DNA from: Acidobacteriota bacterium
GTDB taxonomy: Bacteria; Acidobacteriota; Blastocatellia; Pyrinomonadales; Pyrinomonadaceae
Reading direction: 5' to 3'
DNA length: 64,000 bases
NCBI GenBank assembly: GCA_003223935.1
Contig: QHXQ01000042.1
Coordinates: forward strand, 1-64,000
Below the pieces are notes generated by a model. That model saw only the letters and a list, made by a program, of their open reading frames with translations, was not told the DNA's origin and did no database searches. Every line of letters begins with the position of its first letter. Positions within the stretch are counted from its first letter, which is position 1. Below, one piece after another: positions 29,281 through 38,289 of the stretch. Both the position numbers and the translations under genes were made by a program.

Positions 29281-30834
29281 TTACTGGGCTGTGTGCGTTG
29301 TCGCCGCCACCGTGCCCTTACGCTTGCGTGCGGCGCGATAATTGTGCAGCGCTTCTCCGGCCAGTTTGAAGATCGGCCGCCGGTTCTGTGCGAGCACTTT
29401 GAGCCAAGCCTGCCAGTCCATTTGCGGGAAGTAGATGCCGCGAAAGAACAGGCGCATGATCAGGTGGATCACGCGATAGTTGATCGGCTGGTCGCTAATC
29501 GAAGCGAGCGCGCGTTCATTATTCTGCGGGCTGTATGAGGTGGCCCAAGCCTGCTCAAGCTCGGCTTGCGTCTCTGGAATCGTCATCTTCAGAGGCGTAT
29601 GCGCCATCTGATAAGGCGCGAACTCCAGCCAGTGTTTCGGGCGTGTGAGCCGGTCGGCCGCAGCCAGACGTGCGTAGAGCGGCGTCGAGGGGAACGGCGT
29701 GAGTTGACCGAAGACGGGCAAGCCGGGCGGCCAACTCTCGATTTGCTGGAGCGTGCGTGCGGCCACGCCCGGCGTATCGTTGTCCATGCCCATGATGAAA
29801 GAGGTGACCGCATAGATGTTGCGCTTGGCCAAGCGATTGAGCACGGTCGCATACTCGGCCGGCTTGTTGAACGACTTGTTCATATCGGCGAGGTTGGCCG
29901 TGTCAATTGACTCCATGCCGATGAACACCCACTTGCCGTCGGCCTCGGCGATCAAGTCCACCAGTTCCTCATCGCGCAACAGATTAGCGCTGATCTGGGC
30001 CATCCAAGGCAGTTGTGCGCCGGCCGCGATGATGTCTCTGAGCAGCGACTTGGTGCGTTTGATATTGATGGCAAAGTTATCGTCAATAAAAAAGACGACC
30101 GCCTGCCCGCGCTGGCTGCGCGCCCAATGCTTGAGCCGCAACATCTCTTCGACCACGCTCTCATTAGAGCGAAAGCGGATCGAATCGCCGAAGAAGCCTG
30201 TGACGGTGCAGAACTCGCAACCGTAAGGGCAACCGCGCCCCGATTCAATCGGAATCAAATGGAGCGAGCGCCAGCCCGAGCCGTGGCGCTGCAACAGCGG
30301 GCGCAAAAACTTCGGCACCATATCAAACTGCTCAAGATCATATTTCTCCCAAGGGATCGTCGGATAAGGTTGCAAGCTCGGTTTGCGTTCTTTGCCCGTC
30401 GCATCCACAGGCGAATAAATCTCTTTGAGCTGGCCGCGCGCGGCGTCCTCGACGATCTGCGGCCAAGTCTCGTCGGCTTCGCCGAGCGCCACCGCGTCAG
30501 CATGGCGCGGGCCGCCATCACGACCGAGCGCTTCATCCGGCACTTCCGTGACGTGTGGGCCGCCCATCACGACAGGGACGCCTGCGGCGCGAATCGCATC
30601 GGCCATGCGGTAGGCCCTGGCGATCATTCTGGTCATCGCGCCGATGCCGACCAAGCCGATCTGTTGTTCGCGGACGAACGCGACGAGTTCGGCCTCGTTC
30701 ATGGCGCGCGCATTGCCGTCAATCAGGAGAACCTCATGACCGGGCGGCGTGAGCGCCTTCAGGAGAAACATCCAGAGGTGCGGCATAAAGTTGCGCGTCA
30801 CACCGTTGTCAGGGTTATAGAGTAAGATCTTCAT
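29281..30834 (-). CDS. B12-binding-domain radical SAM protein
   Basis: 517 aa. An N-terminal cobalamin-binding-like Rossmann domain (MKILLYNPDNG to VMGGPHVTEVPDEAL; no DxHxxG) is followed by a radical SAM core with CPYGCEFC (Cys202, Cys206, Cys209) for the 4Fe-4S cluster. Family members use SAM and often cobalamin for methylations, cyclisations or C-C bond formation, including hopanoid and membrane-lipid modification. The reaction here is not predictable. Residues 350-480 (PFPSTPLYARL, WLEFAPYQM) are the usual C-terminal extension. It stands alone, 171 bp upstream of the debranching gene. Confidence 0.85.
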   Translation of the reverse strand: MKILLYNPDNGVTRNFMPHLWMFLLKALTPPGHEVLLIDGNARAMNEAELVAFVREQQIGLVGIGAMTRMIARAYRMADAIRAAGVPVVMGGPHVTEVPDEALGRDGGPRHADAVALGEADETWPQIVEDAARGQLKEIYSPVDATGKERKPSLQPYPTIPWEKYDLEQFDMVPKFLRPLLQRHGSGWRSLHLIPIESGRGCPYGCEFCTVTGFFGDSIRFRSNESVVEEMLRLKHWARSQRGQAVVFFIDDNFAINIKRTKSLLRDIIAAGAQLPWMAQISANLLRDEELVDLIAEADGKWVFIGMESIDTANLADMNKSFNKPAEYATVLNRLAKRNIYAVTSFIMGMDNDTPGVAARTLQQIESWPPGLPVFGQLTPFPSTPLYARLAAADRLTRPKHWLEFAPYQMAHTPLKMTIPETQAELEQAWATSYSPQNNERALASISDQPINYRVIHLIMRLFFRGIYFPQMDWQAWLKVLAQNRRPIFKLAGEALHNYRAARKRKGTVAATTHTAQ

Positions 30835-31190
30835 GATGTCACCTACCTATCTGATTTCCACAAAAACCAGGAGCGCCCTTTGCGCGGTCGTTGCAAGCGT
30901 TAATAACAGATAACAAAAGGAAGAGCCAGAGCACTCGATCCCGATGTCGAGCGGTGAGCTGTGCGGACGTAGTATAGCAGGCGTGTACATTATCGTACAA
31001 CTTAATGCTTAGCATTGATATTAATTCAGACGTGCTCGATCAGTGGTTCTGCTCACAGCCACTATTAAGACCATCGGGCGGTTGGCTGTTTGAGCCTCAT
31101 TAGGTTTGGCCAGCGCGCTAACTGCAAGAAATAATTTAAGCGCGCGTTCAAGCATTGGCGGGCGGAAATTCTTCAACAGGAGTATGGCCG
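30835..31190. promoter_or_regulatory. Divergent intergenic region with two small palindromes
   Basis: About 355 bp between divergent genes. TGTAC-N6-GTACA lies at 30984-30999 and AATGC-TTA-GCATT at 31003-31015, close together as binding sites often are. They may be operators for either gene. No gene is seen here. Confidence 0.35.
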
Positions 31191-32072
31191 ATGCGCAAAA
31201 TTTCGACGTTCTTGTTAGCCAGCGCGTGCGCGCTGGTTTCGTTTGCCTTCGCACTGACAACGAGCGCGCGCGCGCAGCAACGCGCCGCACGCCCCATCTA
31301 TGATCGTCCGTTCACCGTCGAGGTATTAGTGAACGGCCTTCCGCTTGAGCAATATCCGGCGCGCGAGCGGCTCTATATCGAAGCGGTCGAGCGTGCGGAG
31401 TACGAGATCAGAATCTACAATCCGCTGCCCGACCGCGTCGCCGTCGCGCTCTCGGTTGACGGTCTCAACTCGATTGACGCGCGCCACACCACCGCACGCG
31501 CCGCGAGCAAGTGGGTGATCGAACCTTACAGCACGATCACCATCGGCGGCTGGCAGATGTCTTCGACGCGCGCGCGCCGTTTTTACTTCACCACCGAGCG
31601 CGATTCCTACGCCGCCAAACTCGGCCGCGCAGAAGACACAGGTTTGATCTCCGCCGTCTTCTTCCGTGAACGCCGACCCATCGTTTACGTCCCACCGCCG
31701 CGACCTTACCCGCGCCCACTCGAAGACAGACAGCAAAGCAGGACTGAGCAGGATAAACGTGAAGCGCCTGCGGCTGGCTCAACCCGCGCGGAGAGCGCGG
31801 GCCAAGCGCGCGACCGCGCCGCCACGCCCGTACCTTATAACGATGACGAGTATGCGGCCACAGGCATCGGTCGTTCAGTCGAGAACGATGTGCGCTGGAT
31901 CAACTTGAATTTGGAAGACCGGCCGGCGGCCGAAGTTTCGATCCGCTACGAGTACCGACCCGCGCTCGTCCGTCTCGGCATCTTGCCGCGCCCATACCCC
32001 GCGCCCGATGCTCTGCAACGACGCGAACGCGCGCGCGGCTTCCGCGACGGGCAGTTCTGCCCAGAGCCGTAG
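31191..32072 (+). CDS. Secreted protein of unknown function
   Basis: 293 aa from ATG 31191 (MRKISTFLL), with AGGAG 8 bp upstream. A signal peptide ends SARAQQ. The region YDRPFTVEVLVNGLPLEQY, YEIRIYNPLPDRVAVALSVDG, YSTITIGGWQMS and DTGLISAVFFRERRP looks like a beta-rich domain. A Pro/Arg/Ala-rich low-complexity stretch and a second short beta segment (VSIRYEYRPALVRLGILPRP) follow. I do not recognise a family, though the order of motifs suggests a conserved one. Probably periplasmic or surface-attached. Confidence 0.6.
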   Translation: MRKISTFLLASACALVSFAFALTTSARAQQRAARPIYDRPFTVEVLVNGLPLEQYPARERLYIEAVERAEYEIRIYNPLPDRVAVALSVDGLNSIDARHTTARAASKWVIEPYSTITIGGWQMSSTRARRFYFTTERDSYAAKLGRAEDTGLISAVFFRERRPIVYVPPPRPYPRPLEDRQQSRTEQDKREAPAAGSTRAESAGQARDRAATPVPYNDDEYAATGIGRSVENDVRWINLNLEDRPAAEVSIRYEYRPALVRLGILPRPYPAPDALQRRERARGFRDGQFCPEP

Positions 32073-32158
32073 TGAAACTTAACTTGGGCGAATTTGGAAC
32101 GAAAGAGTTCGTAGAGCGTCTAAAATTTTCGTTCATGCTTTGCGATTGGAGGTGACCC

Positions 32159-32701
32159 TTGGCTCGATTTAGGAATCCGCTCGATCATGTCCGCGTCGCT
32201 GCGCCTTGCACCGCCGATTGGGCATGCATGCACGGCGACGACCGTACACGCTTCTGCGATCAGTGCAACTTGAACGTCTATAACCTGTCGGCGTTGACGC
32301 GACGTGAAGCCGAACGACTCATCATGAGCACCGAAGGCCGCCTATGCGTCCGCTTCTATCGCCGCGCAGACGGCACAATCCTGACGCAGAACTGCCCCGT
32401 CGGTCTGCGCGCCCTCAAGCGTCGCGTCTCGCGCCTCGTAAGCGGAGTGATGACGGCCGTGTTGAGTTTCTTCGCCAGCGTCGGCATCTATTCGCTCGTC
32501 GAACAAGAGACGCGGCCGCACGTCATGGGTGATTTAGCAGCGCCCATAGCTAAGACCGAAATTCCGCCCTTCAACGGGCCTGTCGCTGGGCAGGGTGATG
32601 CGCCGCTTGATGCGCCGGGCCATCTCGTGCAGGGCGAGCCGGTAATGGGCGTGAAGAATATGGTAGTGCCGCCAAAGCAGCAACGGGTTCGTACGCGGTG
32701 A
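32159..32701 (+). CDS. Cysteine-motif protein with single membrane helix, unknown function
   Basis: 180 aa from TTG 32159, supported by a near-perfect GGAGGTGA ribosome binding site 4 bp upstream. The N-terminal 85 residues carry four spaced cysteines in CTADWACMHGDDRTRFCDQC and a VYNLSALTRREAERLI motif, then GRLCVRFYRRADGTI and NCPVG. One membrane helix (VMTAVLSFFASVGIYSLV) and a Pro-rich tail follow. The Cys pattern suggests a metal site. Similar unnamed proteins occur in several phyla. Confidence 0.65.
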   Translation: MARFRNPLDHVRVAAPCTADWACMHGDDRTRFCDQCNLNVYNLSALTRREAERLIMSTEGRLCVRFYRRADGTILTQNCPVGLRALKRRVSRLVSGVMTAVLSFFASVGIYSLVEQETRPHVMGDLAAPIAKTEIPPFNGPVAGQGDAPLDAPGHLVQGEPVMGVKNMVVPPKQQRVRTR

Positions 32702-32732
32702 TTACAGCCGCGATTTAGGCCGTTGCGAAAAG

Positions 32733-34220
32733 CTAACGCTGCCGTCTGAGGTCTGCGGTGTAGAGTTGTTTGTAGGCGCGATAGTTGGCCATGACTTTGA
32801 AGACGTAGTCCTTGCTCTCTGTGTAACCGACCTCGGCGGCAAAGACGCCGGGGTCTTTCTGCGTGGCGCGTTTGACCCAGCGCGCGACGTTGTCTTCGCC
32901 GCCGTTGTAGGAAGCCGCCACCGCTTCGGGCAGATTCGGGAACATGCGCGTGAGGTCGGCCAAGTATTCGACGCCGACCGGAATGTTCACTTCGGGCCGG
33001 TAGAGATCATCTTCAGTCGCGCTCGCTTGCCCTGCGCCAGCGCCGTACTTCGCCACGATGTCCATCGTCAACTGCAACAGTCCACGCGCCGCCGCCGGCG
33101 AACGCGCCCGCGCATTGAAGCTGCTCTCCTGTCGCATAATCGCGAGCACAAGACGCGGGTCAACGCCGCGCCCTTTAACAGCTTTCAGCAGCACATCGCG
33201 GAATGGTGCAGGATAAGAATTGGCCGCGGCCACGATCTCATTGCGCGCACCGGCAGCGCGTGTGGCGGCGATGCGTTTGTTTGCGCTGCCGAGATCGCGC
33301 AGACGTTCAGTGGCGAGCGCGCCATAGTAAGAATTTGCGCGGTCGTTAATGGCTTGATAAGCATTGGCGGCTTGCGCGGTCTGTTGCGCGTGGTCGAGGC
33401 TATAGGCGCGCAGGTATGCGACCTCATCTTTGGTCGTTTGGACGCCGGGTTGAAAGTTGAGCGCGCGCAACTCGTCGGCGGCGCGAATGGCTGACGACCA
33501 ATCGCTGCCGGCCACGTCGAGGCGTAGGCGCGCGAAGAGCGCATTCGTGTCTGTGGCTGTGCCTTTGTATTTGTCGCGCGTGAAATTGATCCAGCGAATC
33601 GCTTCGGCCGGTTGCCCGGCTTCGCGGTAACTGTCAATCGCGTTCAAGTAAGCGTTCTCGATGCGCTCGCCTTGCGGAAAACGGTTCGTGTATTCGATGT
33701 ACTGCGCCGCCGCATCGCCGGGGCGACTCAAGCGCAAGAGCGTCGCCGCGACGTAATAGAAACCTTCGCGCCCTTCTTTCTGTCCCGCGAACTCACGCCC
33801 CAGACGCTCGAAGAAGGGCAGAGCTTCGGCGTAGCGGCGCTCCTGATAGAAAGCGCGCCCCATGCCAAAGAGCGCGAGCGGTACATAAGCATCTGTGGGA
33901 TAACGACCGACGAGCGCTTGATAATGTGCGCGCGCTTCAGCGAAGGCGCGATTGGCGAGATAGACGTTGGCGCGACGCATGTGCTCCGCAGGCGGGAGTT
34001 GCGGCAGTTCGCCGTCAACGCCGCGCCCTTGACTGTCGAGCCGACGCGCGAGCGCGAGCGCGTCGTCGCTCTGATCATCAGTCGTGAGCGGCTCGAAGGA
34101 AGGTTCGCCGGCCGGCGCGTTCGTGTTCGACAAAGCGGGCGGCGCGGGCGCGCGCGTGCAGCCATTAGGCAGCAGTGCGATGAGACTGATGAGCAGAGTT
34201 TGCGCGATTAGTGCCAGCAT
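32733..34220 (-). CDS. Lytic transglycosylase lipoprotein (Slt-like, TPR plus SLT domain)
   Basis: About 495 aa from ATG 34220 (MLALIAQTLL). The lipobox LPNGC places the lipid anchor at Cys21. Residues 60-330 are TPR-like helical repeats (FAEARAHYQALVGRYPTDAY, YAEALPFFERLGREF). The C-terminal SLT domain has LAIMRQESSFNARARS with the catalytic Glu, AARGLLQLT and AVAASYNGGEDNV. It cleaves murein glycan strands to 1,6-anhydro products, probably anchored in the outer membrane. The start lacks an obvious ribosome binding site. Confidence 0.88.
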   Translation of the reverse strand: MLALIAQTLLISLIALLPNGCTRAPAPPALSNTNAPAGEPSFEPLTTDDQSDDALALARRLDSQGRGVDGELPQLPPAEHMRRANVYLANRAFAEARAHYQALVGRYPTDAYVPLALFGMGRAFYQERRYAEALPFFERLGREFAGQKEGREGFYYVAATLLRLSRPGDAAAQYIEYTNRFPQGERIENAYLNAIDSYREAGQPAEAIRWINFTRDKYKGTATDTNALFARLRLDVAGSDWSSAIRAADELRALNFQPGVQTTKDEVAYLRAYSLDHAQQTAQAANAYQAINDRANSYYGALATERLRDLGSANKRIAATRAAGARNEIVAAANSYPAPFRDVLLKAVKGRGVDPRLVLAIMRQESSFNARARSPAAARGLLQLTMDIVAKYGAGAGQASATEDDLYRPEVNIPVGVEYLADLTRMFPNLPEAVAASYNGGEDNVARWVKRATQKDPGVFAAEVGYTESKDYVFKVMANYRAYKQLYTADLRRQR

Positions 34221-34348
34221 GTGTTGTGGACGATGCAAGAGTCTGTGACGTAAAAGCGTCCGTTCGCTGTGATGCTTGCGGGCCGAGTTTGGGTTCGTGC
34301 TCAAAAGGGGAGCGGACGCGAAACGCGCGACGGGGCAGAGCGAACGAC

Positions 34349-34398
34349 CGGCTGAATGCGGCGCGGCGCAGCAGCGCAGACGCGACCGCATTCAGCCG
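34349..34398. terminator. Hairpin downstream of the metallothionein-like gene
   Basis: A 13-bp perfect stem (34349-34361 with 34386-34398) with a 24-nt GC-rich loop, 12 bp after the minus-strand stop at 34411. No T run. Confidence 0.5.
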
Positions 34399-34410
34399 AT
34401 CAGATCAAGG

Positions 34411-34566
34411 TCAGATGTTGCTGCCGCAGGTCGGGCAGCCGCAATCGCAATCAATGGTCACGGTGCTGCCCTTGCCTTCGCAGTAGGCGCTGCAATACTT
34501 GCTGTCTTCGTCTGCGGGACAGGTGCAGCTTGCTTGTGCACATTTGGGTCGTTCATCATCAGCCAT
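34411..34566 (-). CDS. Metallothionein-like small cysteine-rich protein
   Basis: 51 aa from ATG 34566 with AAGGAG 8 bp upstream. Nine cysteines are arranged KC-x4-CTC, YCSAYCEGKGS and DCDCGCPTCG. This spacing resembles bacterial SmtA/BmtA metallothioneins, which bind Zn or Cd in a cytoplasmic four-metal cluster; the His residues that SmtA also uses are absent. It probably buffers or detoxifies metal ions. A longer in-frame start at 34656 is not supported. It precedes the Slt gene on the same strand with a hairpin in between. Confidence 0.7.
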   Translation of the reverse strand: MADDERPKCAQASCTCPADEDSKYCSAYCEGKGSTVTIDCDCGCPTCGSNI

Positions 34567-34668
34567 CGGTTGTTCTCCTTGAAAGTTTGATGCACGGCTC
34601 GGCGGCCATTTTACGGCCAAAGGTGCGGTGCGTGCACGCCTAACGCTTCCGAGCAAGCGGCCGTCAGT

Positions 34669-35157
34669 CTATGCTTCGCCGGCCGTCATCTCTTCTCCGA
34701 CGATCTCGTAGCTCGACACGATCTCTGCCGCCGGGCGGAGCGTCGCGGCGACGCTACAATACTTCCCATCGGAAAGTTTGATCGCCTGCGCGACAGCTTT
34801 CTCGGATAGGTTGCGCCCGCGTACGACGTGGCGCACTTCGATGCGCGTGTAAGCGCGCGGGTGTTCGGCGCGGCGCTCACCGCGCACTTCGATGCGATAG
34901 TCCGTCACCTGCTCGCGCTTCTTGCGCAGGATCGAGACCACGTCAACGCCCGTGCAACTGCCGAGCGCGAGCAGCAACAGTTCCATCGGCGTCGGTGCGC
35001 TTGAGCGCGTCGAATCAGTTTCAATGGCCAGCGCGTGGCCGCTCGGACTGATGCCGACGAACAACTCTGCGCCCGCGTAATGTATGACCGCCTCTGCGTT
35101 CTTTGCGTCCACCTGTGTTTGCGTCCTTTCCGTCTCGTTGCAGCATAGCATGAACAA
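34669..35157 (-). CDS. OsmC family peroxiredoxin-like protein
   Basis: 162 aa as drawn; a GTG at 35112 is an alternative start. The two OsmC cysteines are present: Cys68 in LGSCTGVDVVSIL and Cys134 in KYCSVAATL; the core also has the typical PTPMELLLLALGSC. OsmC/Ohr-type proteins reduce organic hydroperoxides through this Cys pair. The first 15 residues do not resemble the family, favouring the shorter form. It stands 102 bp upstream of the metallothionein-like gene. Confidence 0.85.
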   Translation of the reverse strand: MFMLCCNETERTQTQVDAKNAEAVIHYAGAELFVGISPSGHALAIETDSTRSSAPTPMELLLLALGSCTGVDVVSILRKKREQVTDYRIEVRGERRAEHPRAYTRIEVRHVVRGRNLSEKAVAQAIKLSDGKYCSVAATLRPAAEIVSSYEIVGEEMTAGEA

Positions 35158-35529
35158 GTTTGTGCCCGGGCCTGCCGTGAGTGCACACCATTTGCCTTAG
35201 AGTTTATCGTACGGTGCAGTTGCCCAGAGCGGGCCGCGCAAATACGGTCTCGCGCCTGTTGAGCAGTGAATCTGCATGATACGTTGAACCGTGCGCAGTG
35301 CATGAACTCTGTACAATCGTTGACTGAGGTTCGATAGTCGTTTTGACCGACTCGCGGTAAATTAACGGCAAACTTGCGAGTCGCGTGTATGAATCACAAA
35401 AGTGACGCTCTCCCATTTGTCGGCGGACAACTCCCCTTCGCACAAAGAACAGAAGCACTGCGGTAGAGACGAGCGGCGTGCCGTACGATGTTTCGCGTTA
35501 ACAAGATGCTAAAGATGGAGGGCAGAGTG
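35158..35529. other. Divergent intergenic region
   Basis: About 370 bp between divergent genes. A 7-bp inverted repeat, GACTCGC (35349-35355) with GCGAGTC (35376-35382), surrounds an AT-rich stretch and may be an operator. I see no gene. Confidence 0.4.
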
Positions 35530-37116
35530 ATGAATCGCTTCAAGCAGACAGTTTCACTTGTGTTGATGCTCGCAATGTTGAGCATCGGCCTGACGGCGCA
35601 GGCACAACGCCCGCGCCTCAACAACTACCAACTCGATCAATTGATCCGCAACGTCGAAGACGGCGCGGTTCGCTTCCGCACAAGTCTTAACACGGCGCTC
35701 GGCAACTATAGTTATAGCAGCCCGCGCCGTGCGGAGAACGCCAACACTTACATGAGCGACTTCAATCAGGCGCTCAGTCAACTGCGCACACGCTTCAACC
35801 GGCGCGTCGCACGCACTGCCGATGTGCAACTTGTGCTCGACCGCGCGACGCTCATAGACAACTTCATGAATCGCAATCAACTCGACGCCAACGCCGAGAA
35901 TGATTGGGCGAACGAGCGGACGCAGTTGAATGAACTCGCGCGCGCTTATGGCATTTACTGGCGTTCGGGTAGCGAGACAAGTCAGACCGCGCCGTATCCA
36001 ATAGACAACCCGCCGTACCAGACGAACAATCCGACCTACAATCGGCCTTACGGCAACAGCGCGATCTTGACGGGTACATTCCGGCTCGACTCGACGCAGA
36101 GCGATGACGCGCGCCGGCAGGCGGAGATTGCGGCGCGCACAGTGCCGTACAGCCGTCGTCAGCAGGTGATTGACAATCTGATGCGCCGGCTTGAAGCGCC
36201 CGATCAGATCGCCATTGAGCGACGCGGGCGCACTGTGACCATCGCGTCAACGCGCGCGCCGCAGATCACGTTTGAAGCCGATGGCGTGCAGCGCACGGAG
36301 ACGATGCCAAGCGGGCGCACCGTCCGCACCATCGCTTCGCTTAACGGCAATCAGTTGACTGTCAGCACGACGGGGGATCGCGGCAACGATTTCAACGTCA
36401 CGTTTGATCCGGCCGACTACGGTCGTCGCCTCTACGTGACGCGCCGCATCTCGGATGTGAACATGACTCAACCTGTCACCGTCCGCAGCGTCTATACGCG
36501 CACGGCGGACGTGGCGCAGTTCGACATCTATAACGGTTCGCAGTATCCGACGACGGCCGGTTATGGCACGTCGAACGGTTCGTTCATCATCCCAGACAAC
36601 ACTGTGCTCGTCGCCACGCTCGATAACGACTTGACGACGCGGAGCGCGCGCGAAGGTGATCGCTTTACGATGACCGTGCGCGACCCTAGTCAGTACGCGG
36701 GCGCGATCATCGAAGGCACGGTCGGGCGCATCGATCGTTCGGGCCGCATCTCCGGGCGCTCGGAGATGTCGCTGAACCTCGACACCATACGCTTGCGCGA
36801 CGGTAGTTCATATCGCTTCGGCGGCGTCATCGAGAGCGTGCGCACGACGAACGGCGAGCAAGCGCGCGTGGATAACGAAGGCACGGTGCAGGAGGGCGGC
36901 AGCAGTCGTGGGCAGACGACCGCCGAGCGCGCGGCCATCGGCACGGCGGTCGGCGCGATCATCGGCGCGATTGCCGGCGGCGGTAAGGGCGCAGCCATCG
37001 GCGCGATCTTAGGCGCAGGCGGCGGCGCAGGTTCGGTTTACGTGCAAGGCTCGGACGATCTCGATCTGACGAGCGGCACGGAACTGACCGTGCGCGCGAG
37101 CGCGCCTGTGAGGTAA
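35530..37116 (+). CDS. Exported protein with C-terminal glycine zipper, unknown function
   Basis: 528 aa from ATG 35530 with GGAGGG upstream, and a signal peptide ending TAQAQ. Residues 25-150 are alpha-helical (LDQLIRNVEDGAVRFRTSL, VQLVLDRATLIDNFM). A middle beta-rich region follows (SDDARRQAEIAARTVP, VTIASTRAPQITFEADGVQ, RLYVTRRISD). Residues 470-510 form a Gly-zipper helix (AAIGTAVGAIIGAIAGGGKG), as in YMGG-type outer-membrane proteins. The likely location is the periplasm or outer membrane. Family unknown. Confidence 0.65.
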   Translation: MNRFKQTVSLVLMLAMLSIGLTAQAQRPRLNNYQLDQLIRNVEDGAVRFRTSLNTALGNYSYSSPRRAENANTYMSDFNQALSQLRTRFNRRVARTADVQLVLDRATLIDNFMNRNQLDANAENDWANERTQLNELARAYGIYWRSGSETSQTAPYPIDNPPYQTNNPTYNRPYGNSAILTGTFRLDSTQSDDARRQAEIAARTVPYSRRQQVIDNLMRRLEAPDQIAIERRGRTVTIASTRAPQITFEADGVQRTETMPSGRTVRTIASLNGNQLTVSTTGDRGNDFNVTFDPADYGRRLYVTRRISDVNMTQPVTVRSVYTRTADVAQFDIYNGSQYPTTAGYGTSNGSFIIPDNTVLVATLDNDLTTRSAREGDRFTMTVRDPSQYAGAIIEGTVGRIDRSGRISGRSEMSLNLDTIRLRDGSSYRFGGVIESVRTTNGEQARVDNEGTVQEGGSSRGQTTAERAAIGTAVGAIIGAIAGGGKGAAIGAILGAGGGAGSVYVQGSDDLDLTSGTELTVRASAPVR

Positions 37117-37225
37117 GCGCGCATTGATAATTAAGCTGAGCGTGCGCGTTGAAAATTAAACGCCGCACCTGTGTTGGCGCAAGCAAACAACGTCAACGCT
37201 AAAGGCGCGGCATTCACACAAGCAG

Positions 37226-37296
37226 GGCGCGGCGGCAAGTTGATTTCAAATCTGAGATTTGAAAGTTGAGATTTGAGACCAACTTGCCGCCGCGCC
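37226..37296 (+). terminator. Hairpin with nested TTTGAGAT repeats, terminator-like
   Basis: A 17-bp perfect stem (37226-37242 with 37280-37296) is followed by TTTT. The loop holds AAATCTGAGATTTGAAAG and GAGATTTGAGA repeats that can pair with each other. It follows the 35530-37116 gene and precedes the next gene by 85 bp. Confidence 0.65.
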
Positions 37297-37381
37297 TTTT
37301 CCCGCGCCTCTTTTTCCGCCGCACCCTTTTTACTACGCGACTTTTTGCGCTTGGCCTGCGTCTATGCGGTAGAATCCGCCC

Positions 37382-38245
37382 ATGCCCAAAGCGCAACTGG
37401 CGAAGGCACAGGCCGTCCTGCCTGAAGAGATCGAAGAGTACCGCGACCACATGTGGCAGCGCGAACCGGAGGCGCGCGTCGAAACGGCGGTGGCGGCTGA
37501 GCGTCTGATCGAGCGCGCAGGCTTCTGCGCGGCGATGACCGACGCGCGTCGCCCCGGCCCCTCGCTCTACGTCGCCGTCTGCGGCCGGCGCGACGCACAT
37601 ATGCCGCGCAACGTCCAGAAAGACCCGGAGAGCAATCTCACTTGGCATCTCAAAGATGGAGTGATGCAACGCGGGCGCGTCTATTACGCGAAGGTGGCCA
37701 AAGGGCGCGCGCTTTTTATCGCGCCGCGTCTTGTGCCGCACTTCAACGCGCTCTGGGGCGTGCCGCGTCGGGCCGAGAAGACGCAGCTATCGAGCACAGC
37801 GCAAGCGGTCTTGAAAGTGCTCCGCCGCGAATGGGAGATGGCCACAAGCGACTTGCGCAAAGCTGCGCGCATCAGCGAACGCGCACAACTGACGCGCGCG
37901 CTTGACGAGCTACAACGGACGATGAAAGTCGTCCCGTGCGACGTGCTCTATGAACCTTGGTTCACGTACATCTGGATGCCGGCCGAAGCGCGTTTCGCTG
38001 CGGAGTTGAACGCGAAGGTGACGCGCGCAAATGCCTTGCGCGAAGTCGCGCGCGCGTATCTGCTCGGCGCAGGGCAGACTGAGCGCGGTGAGTTGGCGCG
38101 CGTCACAGGTCTCTCGCGCCCGGACGCAGGACGCGGCAATCACGCGCTGGTCGCCGAAGGCTGCGCCACACGCCTCAGCATCGGCGTCTATCGTCTGACC
38201 GACTTGGAGCGCCGACTCGTTGAGTTAGCGTCAGACGCTATATAA
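37382..38245 (+). CDS. Winged-helix protein, AlkZ-related
   Basis: 287 aa. The middle (STAQAVLKVLRREWEMATSDLRKAA, LTRALDELQRTMKVVPCDV, WFTYIWMPAEARF) and the end (VARAYLLGAGQTERGELARVTGL) look like tandem winged helices of the kind found in AlkZ/HTH_42 DNA glycosylase-like proteins. The N-terminal 110 residues (AGFCAAMTDARRPGPSLYVAV) are typical of the AlkZ-related group that lacks a confirmed catalytic QxQ motif; I do not see one. The role is probably DNA binding or repair. The stop is followed directly by the VWA gene. Confidence 0.55.
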   Translation: MPKAQLAKAQAVLPEEIEEYRDHMWQREPEARVETAVAAERLIERAGFCAAMTDARRPGPSLYVAVCGRRDAHMPRNVQKDPESNLTWHLKDGVMQRGRVYYAKVAKGRALFIAPRLVPHFNALWGVPRRAEKTQLSSTAQAVLKVLRREWEMATSDLRKAARISERAQLTRALDELQRTMKVVPCDVLYEPWFTYIWMPAEARFAAELNAKVTRANALREVARAYLLGAGQTERGELARVTGLSRPDAGRGNHALVAEGCATRLSIGVYRLTDLERRLVELASDAI

Positions 38246-38289
38246 TGAATTTGCTCGCGCATGAACGGACGACAAGAGCAGGAGCGATG

